Assembly: GCF_016756745.1 (NCBI RefSeq) | Contig: NZ_JAESIH010000062.1 | Span: 1 to 45,727, forward strand | DNA from: Aminivibrio sp. | GTDB taxonomy: Bacteria; Synergistota; Synergistia; Synergistales; Aminobacteriaceae | Length of the DNA stretch: 45,727 nt | Direction of reading: 5' to 3' | In this document: positions 8,077-17,244 of the stretch, piece by piece | Numbering within the stretch: position 1 is the stretch's first letter | Layout: each line of letters opens with the position of its first letter | Made by a program: the position numbers and the translations under genes | The notes under the pieces: model-generated | Told to the model about the DNA's origin: nothing | Seen by the model: the letters and a program-made list of their open reading frames with translations, nothing else | Databases searched by the model: none

Positions 8077-9452
8077 ACAGCTCCGTCCTCGATGCCCGGG
8101 AGGGTCGCTGGAACAGGAGGAGGGCCCTTGCGGCGACCCTCCCGGCGGGATGGTCTGTCCTTTCCTTCACCCTCAGGATGCCTGCCGCCCTGCGGTTGGG
8201 GGGCGAATTCGACCGGGACGCGGAGGGGCTTTTCAGGGACCTGGTGTTTCATCTCGGCAGCCGGGGATTTTCCGTGGAATCGACGGCTTTTGCAGTTCGG
8301 GCCGACGGACCCGAGGGCCTCTGCTCGGTCCGGGGCGGCGCGGCGGCGGTAAAGAGGGCCGCGGTGGTCTTCGAGGAGGAGCACCCGAGGGGCTGCCTGG
8401 CCGACGGTGACGTCATGGATTCTCTCTCCGGGGAGGTCGGGCGGGAGAGCCTGGCCCTGCCCCCGAGACGGTGCCTCGTCTGCGGGCGCAGGGCCGCGGA
8501 ATGCGTTGCGGGCAGGACCCACAATACTGAGGAAATCCGCGCCTCGGTGGAGCGTATTCTCTCCTTTCCCGGCGGCGTCCCGGGAGAAGAGCCCGTTTCG
8601 TTCACAGCGGAGACGGCACGGAAGGCAGTCCTGTTCGAAACGGCCGCCTCTCCCAAGCCGGGGCTCGTGGACCCCCTGTCCAGGGGAGCCCACGGGGACA
8701 TGGATTACTTTACCTTTCTCGCGTCCGCGGCGGCCCTTGCCTCCGAATGGGAGCGGTTCGCCCGCCTGGGCGCCCGTTTCCGCGGGGATGACCCCGCGGG
8801 ACTTCTCTCCTCCCTGCGGGAGGAAGGCCTTCGGGCGGAGCGGAAGATGTTTTCCGCCACAGGGGGCATCAATACCCACAAGGGGCTGATTTTTTCCCTG
8901 GGGGTTCTCTGTGCGTCGGCGGGCATGCTCGCCTCGGAAGGAATCCCCCTTTCGCCGGAGGCATGCGCTTCCCGGGGAGCTGCCATCGTCCGGGGCATCA
9001 CGGAGCGGGATTTCGCCTTCCTGAAGGGAACGCCGGGCGGGCGCCCTCTTACGGCGGGGGAGCGGCTCTTCCTGAGCGATGGGGTAACGGGCATCCGGGG
9101 CGAGGCGGAAAGAGGCTTCCCCTCGGTGACCGGAACGGCCCTTCCCGCTCTCCGCTCATCCCTGTCGAAGGGGCTTTCCCTGAACGATGCCATGGTGGAC
9201 GGGTTGCTTGCCCTCATGACCGTGGTGGAAGACACGAACATCCTCTCAAGGGGCGGCCGGGAAGGGGAGCGGACCGTGCGGAAAGAAGCTGAAAAGGCGG
9301 TGAAACTCGGCGGCATGTCGTCGAAAGAAGGGAAAGAAGCCGTCCAGAAAATGAACGGCCTCTTCACGCGGCGCAATCTCAGTCCCGGCGGAAGCGCGGA
9401 TCTTTTGGCCGTGACGGTGTTTCTTCACCTGCTTATTCCAGCCAGCGGATGA
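8073..9452 (+). CDS. citXG: CitX-CitG fusion: prosthetic-group transferase plus triphosphoribosyl-dephospho-CoA synthase
   Basis: A 459-residue two-domain protein. Residues 1 to about 165 match CitX, the transferase that loads apo-CitD; the Cys-containing segment RRCLVCGRRAAEC lies at its end. Residues about 170-459 match CitG, which makes the prosthetic-group precursor from ATP and dephospho-CoA; KPGLVDPLSRGAHGDMDYFT and TGGINTHKG are typical. The ATG at 8073 overlaps the citD stop (ATGA), so I reject the longer in-frame start at 8019. CitXG fusions are known in other citrate fermenters. Its 3' end overlaps the convergent aminotransferase gene by 20 bp. Confidence 0.92.
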   Translation: MNSSVLDAREGRWNRRRALAATLPAGWSVLSFTLRMPAALRLGGEFDRDAEGLFRDLVFHLGSRGFSVESTAFAVRADGPEGLCSVRGGAAAVKRAAVVFEEEHPRGCLADGDVMDSLSGEVGRESLALPPRRCLVCGRRAAECVAGRTHNTEEIRASVERILSFPGGVPGEEPVSFTAETARKAVLFETAASPKPGLVDPLSRGAHGDMDYFTFLASAAALASEWERFARLGARFRGDDPAGLLSSLREEGLRAERKMFSATGGINTHKGLIFSLGVLCASAGMLASEGIPLSPEACASRGAAIVRGITERDFAFLKGTPGGRPLTAGERLFLSDGVTGIRGEAERGFPSVTGTALPALRSSLSKGLSLNDAMVDGLLALMTVVEDTNILSRGGREGERTVRKEAEKAVKLGGMSSKEGKEAVQKMNGLFTRRNLSPGGSADLLAVTVFLHLLIPASG

Positions 9453-10257
9453 TTTCCTCCAGGAAGGTGTGGTGGAGCATCCTGGTGACCGGGCCGGGTT
9501 TCCCTGAGCCCACCACTTGGTCGCCGATCTGCACCACGGGTACCACTTCCTTCACCGATCCGGTGATGAAGGCCTCGTTTGCTTCCGGAAGCTCGGAGAG
9601 CAGGGGGCACCGCTCCTCGACCTTCATGCCCTTTTCCCGGGCCAGCTGCAGGATGATGTCCCTGGTGGTTCCCTTGAGCACCCTCGACAGGGGGGCCGTG
9701 ATCAGCGTTCCGCTCTTGTAGAGGAAGAAGGTGCTGTGGGCCGCCTCGGTGATCTCTCCCTCGGGGCAGTAGAGAATTTCGTAGACGTCGTGGCGCTTGC
9801 CGTACCCCGTGTAGGCGAACATGTAATCGACGCTCTTGACCCCGGGAATGTGTCTCCCCCCATCCACGGGCAGCAGAAGCACTCCCTTGTCGTACACTTC
9901 CGGCGAGGGTTTCCGGACCTTTTCAAAAAGGACGAAGAGCCGCGACGCCGGAAAGCCTCCCTCGTGGAAGATGTCTCCGCCTGTGATATAGGGCCGGACC
10001 AGGCAGTCCTCCTTCATTCGGGAAATGCCCTCGCGGATGATGTCCTTGATGTCGTCCGCCGGAAGGGGGAGGGCGATGGAGGCGCTTTCCGCAGACCGGA
10101 CGAGCCGATCCAGATGGGGGGTCAGCATCAGGGGGCGCCGGTGGAAGGTGCAGATGGATTCAAAGACCCCCACCCCCCTGAGGATAATGTAGTCGGAAAC
10201 GGGAAGGGACGCCTTCTCAAGCGGCTGGAAGGTCCCGTTGATATAGCAGAGAGACAT
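9433..10257 (-). CDS. class IV PLP aminotransferase (branched-chain or D-amino-acid type)
   Basis: A 274-residue fold-type IV aminotransferase. The PLP lysine is in PGVKSVDYMFAY (about residues 134-145), followed by EITEAAHSTFFLYK, where branched-chain enzymes usually read E-x-x-x-N/S, and LKGTTRD, the phosphate-binding turn. Substrate class (BCAA, D-Ala or aminodeoxychorismate) cannot be fixed by eye. Start ATG at 10257 with GAGGTGATC upstream. It overlaps citXG tail to tail and diverges from the HD-GYP sensor gene. Confidence 0.85.
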   Translation of the reverse strand: MSLCYINGTFQPLEKASLPVSDYIILRGVGVFESICTFHRRPLMLTPHLDRLVRSAESASIALPLPADDIKDIIREGISRMKEDCLVRPYITGGDIFHEGGFPASRLFVLFEKVRKPSPEVYDKGVLLLPVDGGRHIPGVKSVDYMFAYTGYGKRHDVYEILYCPEGEITEAAHSTFFLYKSGTLITAPLSRVLKGTTRDIILQLAREKGMKVEERCPLLSELPEANEAFITGSVKEVVPVVQIGDQVVGSGKPGPVTRMLHHTFLEEIIRWLE

Positions 10258-10360
10258 GAACGATCACCTCGAAAAAATCGGTCTTGGAACCTTTGCAGTA
10301 TAAGGGTATTATAGAAAATATGCACGGGCTTTTTCCCGGGGCGGAGAAAGGGGGGGGGCG
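10258..10360. promoter_or_regulatory. divergent promoter region
   Basis: An AT-rich 103-bp spacer between divergent starts. ATTATA at 10308-10313 is a perfect minus-strand -10 box (TATAAT), and the overlapping TATTAT at 10307-10312 could serve the plus strand. A very purine-rich GGAGAAAGGGGGGGGGCG precedes the plus-strand start. Confidence 0.45.
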
Positions 10361-13012
10361 ATGAAGAGGACGGTGTGTACCTACCTGGCAATCACGGTTC
10401 TGGCGTTCTTTCTCCTTGTGCTTCCCCGGTGCGCCTCCGGGAGCGGGATGTCCTATTCCGCCCTTCTTCTGAATTCCTACCACAGCGGCTTTCCCTGGAC
10501 CGACGGCATAACGGAGGGCATCCGTTCGACGTTTGCCGCCCGCGGCCTGAGGGTCAACCTGGACGTGGAATACATGGACACGAAGCGCACAATGTCGGTC
10601 CGGACGACGGTGGCCTTCGGGGAGTATTTCCGGACCAAGTACGCCGGGAAACGCCCCGACATTCTTCTCTGCTCCGACGACGATGCTCTCGTCTTTTTGC
10701 TCCGCCACGGCAGGGAGCTCTTTCCCGGCGTCCCCATCGTATTCTGCGGCCTGAACACCCCGGGTTTTATCGATTCCGGGGGCGATGCCCAGGTTACGGG
10801 CGTCTTCGAGGAGATGGACATCCCCGGAACGGTGGAGCTGATCCTCCGGCTCTTTCCGCAGACCAGGAACCTCGCCCTGGTAAGCGACCTTTCCATCTCC
10901 GGCATGGGGGCCGTCAGCCTGGCCCGGAAAGCCATGGCTCCCTTTCTCGACCGCCTGAAGGTCGTGGACCTCTTCGGCCTTTCCGGCGAGGAACTCCGGG
11001 ATGAACTCTCCATGCTTCCTCCGGACACGGCGGTGTTGCTGCTGGTGTATTTCCAGGATGACGCCGGTGAATACTATTCACCGGCCAGAAGTGTCGCCAT
11101 CGTGAAAAGCGCCGGTCCCTTCCCGGTCTTCGGCCTCTGGTCCATGATGGTGGAGGGGGGAGCCCTGGGCGGAAGCGTCCTTGTCGCTGAACACCACGGC
11201 GCCCTGGCCGCGGAAATGGCTGTCCGCATCCTGCAGGGAACGTCCCCTTCGGAGATTCCTCCCGTGACGGACCGGCACCTGATTCCTGTATTCAACTACG
11301 GGGAGATGGTCCGGTTCGGTATCTCCCGGTTCGACATTCCCGCAGGATCGGTTCTCCTGTCCGAACCCGAGACGTTTCTCTACAGGCACTGGAAACTTAT
11401 TCTCGCCAACGCTCTTGTTGTCTCGGCCGCCATGGTCTACCTCCTCGCCCTGTTCGTGAATGAGCGGCTCAAGAAGGCAGCGGAACAGGACCTTGAGCTG
11501 AAGACGGCCCAGTGGGAAGGACTCTTCCGCAATGCCCCGGAGGCCTACGCGGTCTTCGACGGGGCCAACAACATCGTGACGGTGAACAGCGGTTTCACTA
11601 GGCTCTTCGGGTACACCCCCGACGAGGTGGCCGGCAGGAACCTGGACTCCGTGGTGGCGGATTTCCCGGGGATAAAAGCCGAGGCGGAAAATAACTCCTC
11701 CAGGGTGTTTGCCGGCGCGACCGTCACCGGTGAATCCTGCCGGCGCAGGAAGAACGGCAGTCTGGTCCCCGTGGAATACGTGGGGGTGGCTTTCCCTACG
11801 AGGAATGAAACCTTTACGGGCTTCGCCATCTACCGGGATATTTCGGAGCGGAAAAAGTCCGAGGACGAGATGCTGAGGAACCTGCAGAGGGAAGCCCTCA
11901 TATCCTCCGTTTCCGCCAGGCTCCTCGAGGAGGGTGTCCGGGGAGGCGTTCCCCCGTCCCTGGAGGAGCTCGCGGCCTTTCTCGGAGTCTCTCGGGGATG
12001 CCTGGTGGAGACTGACGGCGACGGTCTTCCCGTCCGGGAATTCTCCCTCTCGGGAGGAAAGGCGGAAACTCTGTCGCCGCCGGAATATTCTTCAGGAATT
12101 TCTCAGGACTCCTTCAAAAATGCGGCCCTGCATCTTCGGGAAAAAGGCGGGCTGGTTCTTGACGATTCCGGATCGGGCGACGCCCCTCTTCCACCCTTCG
12201 CCGGAGAGTTTCTGCGGGTCTGGGGAGCTCCTCTGCACATCCGGCCCGTCTATTCCGGGGGAGCGGTGAAGGGATTCCTGATCCTCCGGCCGGGCCGTAC
12301 GGAATTGTCCCATGGTGACGATGCTCTTCCGGTCATGTACTGCGACCTCGTCGGAAGCGCTTTCCACCGGGAAGAGCGGCTGCGCCTGATGGAGGAAAAC
12401 GGCAGGGTGCTCGACGGCGCCTCCAGGGGCATCGTGGAGATTCTCGGCCACGCCCTTGCCATGAAGGATCCCTACACGGTAGGGCACCAGGTCAACGTGG
12501 CCGGCCTGGCGAGGGCCATGGCACAAAAGGGAGGATGCGACGAGGCGTTCCAGGAGAGGGTGTACTACGCCGGGCTCGTCCATGACCTGGGGAAGATCGC
12601 CATTCCCTCGGCCATCCTCTCCAAGCCTGGGAAGCTCACCGACATCGAGTTCGCCATCATCCGGAATCATGCGGCCTACGGGTGGGACATTCTCTCCTCC
12701 GTCGATCTGCCCTGGCCCCTTGCGGAGATCGTGGTCCAGCACCACGAACGCCTTGACGGGTCGGGATACCCGAAGGGGCTCAGGGGGGACGCCATCGGCC
12801 GGGAGGCCCGCTTCCTCTCCGTGGCCGACGTTGTGGAGGCAATGACCTCCGACAGGCCCTACCGGCCCGGATTGGGAATCGGCGCCGCTCTTGACGAAAT
12901 TCGGTCCCGCCGGGGAGCCTGGTTCGACCCTGAGGCGGTGGACCTCTGCATTGCCGTCATTGAGGAGGGGTTTTCCTTCGACGGGGGGAGCTACCGTCTT
13001 TTCCTTCCGTAA
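10361..13012 (+). CDS. membrane sensor protein: ABC-type periplasmic binding domain, PAS, HD-GYP
   Basis: An 883-residue protein. A signal anchor (about 5-25) is followed by an extracytoplasmic domain (about 30-330) resembling ABC-transporter substrate-binding folds (LLLNSYHSGFPWTDGI, DDDALVFL, VFCGLNTPGF). A transmembrane helix lies near 346-366, a PAS domain near 385-490, and a C-terminal HD-GYP domain near 680-870. The HD motif is HDLGK at 741-745 and the GYP motif is GSGYPKG at 800-806; both look intact, so c-di-GMP hydrolysis is likely. The stretch between PAS and HD-GYP (about 510-680) is GAF-like but weak. It stands alone on its strand, so its signal is unknown. Confidence 0.85.
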   Translation: MKRTVCTYLAITVLAFFLLVLPRCASGSGMSYSALLLNSYHSGFPWTDGITEGIRSTFAARGLRVNLDVEYMDTKRTMSVRTTVAFGEYFRTKYAGKRPDILLCSDDDALVFLLRHGRELFPGVPIVFCGLNTPGFIDSGGDAQVTGVFEEMDIPGTVELILRLFPQTRNLALVSDLSISGMGAVSLARKAMAPFLDRLKVVDLFGLSGEELRDELSMLPPDTAVLLLVYFQDDAGEYYSPARSVAIVKSAGPFPVFGLWSMMVEGGALGGSVLVAEHHGALAAEMAVRILQGTSPSEIPPVTDRHLIPVFNYGEMVRFGISRFDIPAGSVLLSEPETFLYRHWKLILANALVVSAAMVYLLALFVNERLKKAAEQDLELKTAQWEGLFRNAPEAYAVFDGANNIVTVNSGFTRLFGYTPDEVAGRNLDSVVADFPGIKAEAENNSSRVFAGATVTGESCRRRKNGSLVPVEYVGVAFPTRNETFTGFAIYRDISERKKSEDEMLRNLQREALISSVSARLLEEGVRGGVPPSLEELAAFLGVSRGCLVETDGDGLPVREFSLSGGKAETLSPPEYSSGISQDSFKNAALHLREKGGLVLDDSGSGDAPLPPFAGEFLRVWGAPLHIRPVYSGGAVKGFLILRPGRTELSHGDDALPVMYCDLVGSAFHREERLRLMEENGRVLDGASRGIVEILGHALAMKDPYTVGHQVNVAGLARAMAQKGGCDEAFQERVYYAGLVHDLGKIAIPSAILSKPGKLTDIEFAIIRNHAAYGWDILSSVDLPWPLAEIVVQHHERLDGSGYPKGLRGDAIGREARFLSVADVVEAMTSDRPYRPGLGIGAALDEIRSRRGAWFDPEAVDLCIAVIEEGFSFDGGSYRLFLP

Positions 13013-13036
13013 GTGTCCCGAAAAAAGGATATACTG

Positions 13037-13042
13037 TATAAT
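13037..13042 (+). promoter_or_regulatory. -10 box upstream of the buk-ptb cluster
   Basis: TATAAT at 13037-13042 lies 72 nt before the first buk start in the 101-bp spacer after the HD-GYP gene. No convincing -35 box is seen at the expected distance. Confidence 0.45.
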
Positions 13043-13113
13043 ATGTTCAGTTTCGACACACGGAATCAGAAAACTATAGACAGGATCCGCAGTACAAAGG
13101 GGAGGAACGAACC

Positions 13114-14208
13114 ATGGCCTTTCAGATCCTTGCAATCAATCCCGGTTCCACCAGCACCAAGATCGCATGGTATTCCGACGGCACGGAAGCGTGGAGAGAG
13201 ACGGTCCGCCATGACCCGGACGCCCTCGCCGCCTTCTCATCGGTGGTCGACCAGTTCGCCTTCCGCCTGGAGACAATCGAGGCGGTCGTGGCATCTCACG
13301 GGGCATCCTTCGACGAACTTTCCGCCGTGGTCGGGCGAGGGGGGATTGTGAAGCCCATCCCCGGAGGAACTTACGCCGTGGATGACCAGCTGCTGAAGCA
13401 TCTCCGCATGGGCAAGCCCTGGGAGCACGCCTCCAACCTCGGGGGCATTCTTGCCGACGCCATCTGCCGTCCCCGGAACATCCCCGCCTTCATCGTGGAC
13501 CCCGTGGCGGTGGACGAGATGAACCCCGTGGCGAAGATCACCGGGCTCCCCGAACTTCCGAGAATCTCCCTGGGACATGCTCTCAACATCAAGGCCACCG
13601 TGCGCCGCGCCGCGAAGGATCTCGGCAAGCCATGGGATGAACTGAACTTCATCGTGGCCCACATCGGCGGGGGCATCACCGTCTGCGCCCACGAAAAGGG
13701 GCGGATGACCGACCTGAACAACACCAACGAGTTCGGCCCCTTCTCCCCGGAGCGAGCCGGAGGCCTTCCGGCGGGGGATCTCGTGCGGATGTGCTTCGGC
13801 GAAAGCATGACCGAAAAGGACATGCTCCGGAAGATAGTCGGCAGGGGAGGCCTCATGGCCTACATGGGAACGTCGGACGTCAGGGAAGTGAGAGCCATGG
13901 CCGCCGGAGGAGACGAACGGGCGCGGGAAGTCCTGGACGCCATGGCCTACGCCGTCGCGAAGGAGATAGGTTCCCAGGCCCCGGTCCTTTCCGGCAGGGT
14001 GGACGCCGTTCTCTTTACCGGCGGAGTGGCCTTCGACAGCGACTTTGTGGCCGCCGTGCAGAAAAGGGTCCAGTGGATAGCCCCCGTGCTGGTCTATCCG
14101 GGAGAGGATGAAATGCCCGCCCTCGCGGAAGGGGCCCTCCGTGTCCTCCGCGGTGAAGAGGAATGCAAAATCTATGGCCGGTTTATTTCGGGAGGCGAAA
14201 AGGCATGA
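13114..14208 (+). CDS. buk: butyrate kinase (first copy)
   Basis: A 364-residue ASKHA-fold acyl kinase. The N-terminal phosphate loop is INPGSTSTKIAWYSDG (about residues 6-21), later come GRGGIVKPIPGGTY, HIGGGITVCAH and FTGGVAFDSDF. It converts butyryl-phosphate (or another branched/short acyl phosphate) and ADP to the acid and ATP. A GGGGAGGAACGAACC ribosome site precedes the ATG. The next gene, ptb, starts inside its stop (ATGA), so kinase and transferase are coupled. The exact acyl chain cannot be read from the sequence. Confidence 0.92.
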   Translation: MAFQILAINPGSTSTKIAWYSDGTEAWRETVRHDPDALAAFSSVVDQFAFRLETIEAVVASHGASFDELSAVVGRGGIVKPIPGGTYAVDDQLLKHLRMGKPWEHASNLGGILADAICRPRNIPAFIVDPVAVDEMNPVAKITGLPELPRISLGHALNIKATVRRAAKDLGKPWDELNFIVAHIGGGITVCAHEKGRMTDLNNTNEFGPFSPERAGGLPAGDLVRMCFGESMTEKDMLRKIVGRGGLMAYMGTSDVREVRAMAAGGDERAREVLDAMAYAVAKEIGSQAPVLSGRVDAVLFTGGVAFDSDFVAAVQKRVQWIAPVLVYPGEDEMPALAEGALRVLRGEEECKIYGRFISGGEKA

Positions 14209-15113
14209 CCATGCAGAAACTGGATTTTCTCCTTGAAGAAAGCAGGAAGGGGCGCCCCATGACCCTCGCGCTCGCATGCCCCTACAGCGACGACGCCCTT
14301 GCGGCCGTGGCCCGGGCAGGCCGGGAGGGTGTGGTGAAGGCAGTGCTTATAGGCGACGGCGCCAGGATTCGTGCCCTCGCCGAGCAGGACGGGTGCGATC
14401 TCTCCGGGGTCGGCATCGTGGAGGAGAAGGACGACGAAAAAGCGGTGGAGCGGAGCGTCCGGATGGTCTCCTCCGGCGAGGCGGACCTCCTCATGAAGGG
14501 GCTCGTGAAGACATCGACCCTTCTCAAGGCAGTCCTCGACAAAGAGTGGGGGCTCCGGACAGGTTCCCTACTCTCCCATCTTTTCCTCTTCGAGGTTCCC
14601 GCCATGGGGCGTCGGGTTATCGGCATCTCCGACGGGGGAATGAACACGTACCCCGACCTGAACGCCAAGGCAAAGATTATAGAAAACGCGGCTGCCTGCT
14701 ATCACAAGATCGGTGTTCCCCAGCCCAGGATCGCCGCCCTCGCCGCGGTGGAGGCCGTCAACCCGGACATGCAGGCCACCCTCGACGCCGCCGCCCTGGC
14801 GAAGATGAACGAACGAGGGCAGATCCGGGGATGCATCGTGGACGGGCCCCTGGCGCTTGACAACGCCGTAAGCGAGGAATCGGCGAAGATCAAGGGGATC
14901 AGCTCCCCTGTGGCAGGAAACGCCGACATGCTCCTGGTCCCCGACATCGAGTCGGGAAACTTCGTCGGAAAGGTGCTGCTCTACATGACGGGAGGCAAGG
15001 GCGCCGGGGTCATCCTCGGGGCCAGGAAACCCATCGTCCTCACAAGCCGTTTCGACAGCATGGAAACCAAGCTGCTTTCAATCGCCCTTGGCGCGGTAGT
15101 CGCCCGGAGCTGA
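14205..15113 (+). CDS. ptb: phosphate butyryltransferase (first copy)
   Basis: A 302-residue member of the phosphate acetyl/butyryltransferase family. It exchanges CoA on butyryl-CoA for phosphate, feeding butyrate kinase. Family features are MKGLVKTSTLLKAVLDKE, DGGMNTYPDLNAKAKI and CIVDGPLALDNAVSEESA. The ATG at 14205 overlaps the buk stop and has GGAGG 10 nt upstream; it is preferred over the in-frame ATG at 14163. It is followed 35 nt later by a second, clearly related ptb. Confidence 0.9.
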   Translation: MTMQKLDFLLEESRKGRPMTLALACPYSDDALAAVARAGREGVVKAVLIGDGARIRALAEQDGCDLSGVGIVEEKDDEKAVERSVRMVSSGEADLLMKGLVKTSTLLKAVLDKEWGLRTGSLLSHLFLFEVPAMGRRVIGISDGGMNTYPDLNAKAKIIENAAACYHKIGVPQPRIAALAAVEAVNPDMQATLDAAALAKMNERGQIRGCIVDGPLALDNAVSEESAKIKGISSPVAGNADMLLVPDIESGNFVGKVLLYMTGGKGAGVILGARKPIVLTSRFDSMETKLLSIALGAVVARS

Positions 15114-15148
15114 AAATTCAGACCCAATTTCAGAGGAGGAATTGCATT

Positions 15149-16078
15149 ATGGAACAGATCCGTTCACTGTCACAGCTTCTCGAGTACGCGAAGAAAATCG
15201 GCGCCGAGAAGGGCCCGAAGAAGATCTCCGTGGCCATGGCCGAAGAGGCCGGCCTGCTCTCCGCCATCGAGGAGGCCAGGCGGACGGGGTTCGCCGAGGC
15301 CATTCTTGTCGGAAACGCTGACAAGATCAAGGCAGCTGCAGACCAGGCCGGCGTGAACCTTGCCAACTACGAGGTCATCGACGAGCGGGACGAGCCCGCC
15401 ATGGGCATCACCGCCGTCTCCCAGGTGTCCTCGAAGAAGGCCGATATTTACATGAAGGGCCAGATCCACACCAATAACTTCCTCCGGGCCATGCTTAACA
15501 AGGAAGTGGGGCTCCGGAAGGGCAAGAACATCATCTCCCACTGCTACTTCCACAGCGTTGAAGGGTACGACCGGATCTTCTTCCTGGCCGACGCCGCCTT
15601 CAACATGTATCCCGACCTCGCCGCCAAGGCAGACATCACCCAGAACACGGTAAACCTCGCCAGGGCCTTCGGCGTGGCCGAGCCCAAGGTGGCAGTACTC
15701 GCAGCGGTGGAAGTGGTGAACCCCGATATGCCCGCCACCCTTGACGCCGCCGCCCTCACCCAGATGAACCGCCGGGGGCAGATCAAGAACTGCGTCGTGG
15801 ACGGCCCCTTTGCCCTGGACAACGCCGTGAGCGAAGAGTCCGCAAAGACCAAGGGCATTATCTCCCCCGTGGCAGGCAAGGCAGATGTCTTCATCGTCCC
15901 CGACATCGATGCAGGAAATATGCTCGCCAAGGCCATCGTCTACTTTTCGAAGAACGAGACCGCCGGCCTGATCCTCGGCGCGTCCGCGCCCGTCGTGCTC
16001 ACCAGCAGGGCCGACTCCGCCAGGGCGAAGCTCCTCTCCATCGCCGCCGCCGTCGCCCTGTCCGATTTCCAGAAGTAA
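15149..16078 (+). CDS. ptb: phosphate butyryltransferase (second copy)
   Basis: A 309-residue paralog of the preceding gene; both share the pattern MKG-x13-NKE/DKE-x-GLR, NMYPDLAAKADI and CVVDGPFALDNAVSEESA. It has a good ribosome site (GAGGAGGAATTGCATT). The two copies differ clearly in the N-terminal third, which suggests different acyl-CoA preference rather than a recent duplication. It is followed after 11 nt by a second kinase gene. Confidence 0.9.
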   Translation: MEQIRSLSQLLEYAKKIGAEKGPKKISVAMAEEAGLLSAIEEARRTGFAEAILVGNADKIKAAADQAGVNLANYEVIDERDEPAMGITAVSQVSSKKADIYMKGQIHTNNFLRAMLNKEVGLRKGKNIISHCYFHSVEGYDRIFFLADAAFNMYPDLAAKADITQNTVNLARAFGVAEPKVAVLAAVEVVNPDMPATLDAAALTQMNRRGQIKNCVVDGPFALDNAVSEESAKTKGIISPVAGKADVFIVPDIDAGNMLAKAIVYFSKNETAGLILGASAPVVLTSRADSARAKLLSIAAAVALSDFQK

Positions 16079-16089
16079 GACGGCCGGCC

Positions 16090-17157
16090 ATGAAGGTAAT
16101 TGCGCTCAACCCCGGCTCCACGAGCACCAAGGTCGCCCTCTTCGAGGACGGCAGGGAGCTGTGGAGCGAAACCCAGCGGTATGATACGGACGTCATCGGG
16201 AAGTTTGCTTCCATTTCCGACCAGGAGGGATTCCGGCTCGGGGAGGTACGGAAATGTCTCGAGACCCACGGAACAAACCTGGCCGAGATCGACGCCGTCG
16301 TGGGAAGAGGCGGGCTGCTGAGCCCCATTGAAAGCGGAACCTATGAAGTGAACGATAAAATGCTCTCCGACGTGCGGTCCTGCAGGTGGGGGGCTCATGC
16401 GAGCAACCTCGGCGCTCTCCTGGCGGTGCGCCTTGCCCGCGAAGGAGGGTGCGGGAAGGCCTTTATCGTGGACCCCGTAGTTGTGGACGAGCTTGGCCCC
16501 CTTGCCCGGTACTCCGGCCTGCCGGAGATCGAGCGGCGGTCCATCTTCCACGCCCTGAACCAGAAATCCGTGGCCCGCAGGGCGGCATCAGATCTGGGCA
16601 AGCCCTATGAGCAGTGCAATTTCATCATTGCCCATATGGGTGGGGGAATCTCCGTGGGTGCCCATGACCACGGGCGGGTTGTCGACGTGAACAACGCCCT
16701 GGACGGCGACGGGCCCTTCTCGCCCGAGCGGGCGGGCGGCCTTCCCTCAGGCGCTCTTGTGCGGCTGGCCTTCAGCGGCAGGTATGACCAGCCGACCCTG
16801 CTGAAGATGATCACCGGCAGGGGGGGGCTCGTCGCCCACCTCGGAACCAGCGATTTCAGGGAAGTCCTGCGGCGCATGCACGAAGGAGACGAAAAGGCGA
16901 AGCTGCTCTTCGAGGCCATGGCCTACCAGATGTCCAAGGAAATCGGGGCCTGTGCGGCCGTACTGGAAGGCAGGGTGGATGCGGTCGTCCTTACGGGCGG
17001 TCTTGCCTACAGCGAGGAATTCACCGGTATCATCGCCGGCAGGGTCTCCTTTATCGCCCCTGTGAGGATCTACCCCGGGGAGGACGAGATGCAGGCTCTT
17101 GCGGACGGCGCCTTCAGAGTCCTGAAGGGCACGGAGACGGCACGGCAGTACATCTGA
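16090..17157 (+). CDS. buk: butyrate kinase (second copy)
   Basis: A 355-residue butyrate kinase paralog with LNPGSTSTKVALFEDG at residues 5-20, GRGGLLSPIESGTY, HMGGGISVGAH and LTGGLAYSEEF. It closes the order buk-ptb-ptb-buk. A strong terminator follows, so all four genes are likely one transcript from the promoter near 13037. Isobutyrate, isovalerate or 2-methylbutyrate from amino-acid breakdown are plausible alternative products for one of the two pairs (inference). Confidence 0.92.
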   Translation: MKVIALNPGSTSTKVALFEDGRELWSETQRYDTDVIGKFASISDQEGFRLGEVRKCLETHGTNLAEIDAVVGRGGLLSPIESGTYEVNDKMLSDVRSCRWGAHASNLGALLAVRLAREGGCGKAFIVDPVVVDELGPLARYSGLPEIERRSIFHALNQKSVARRAASDLGKPYEQCNFIIAHMGGGISVGAHDHGRVVDVNNALDGDGPFSPERAGGLPSGALVRLAFSGRYDQPTLLKMITGRGGLVAHLGTSDFREVLRRMHEGDEKAKLLFEAMAYQMSKEIGACAAVLEGRVDAVVLTGGLAYSEEFTGIIAGRVSFIAPVRIYPGEDEMQALADGAFRVLKGTETARQYI

Positions 17158-17181
17158 CGGCTCTTTAAGGAAAGCAGGTAC

Positions 17182-17229
17182 AAAAACAGGGGAGGATGCC
17201 CGCGGGCCCGCAGGCATCCTCCCCTGTTT
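17182..17229. terminator. bidirectional intrinsic terminator
   Basis: ACAGGGGAGGATGCC (17186-17200) pairs with GGCATCCTCCCCTGT; the 3' side runs into TTTC on the plus strand and the 5' side is preceded by AAAAA, giving a U-tract on the minus strand. It separates the buk/ptb operon from the convergent TRAP operon. Confidence 0.88.
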
Positions 17230-17244
17230 CGTGCGGGTTCCCCG

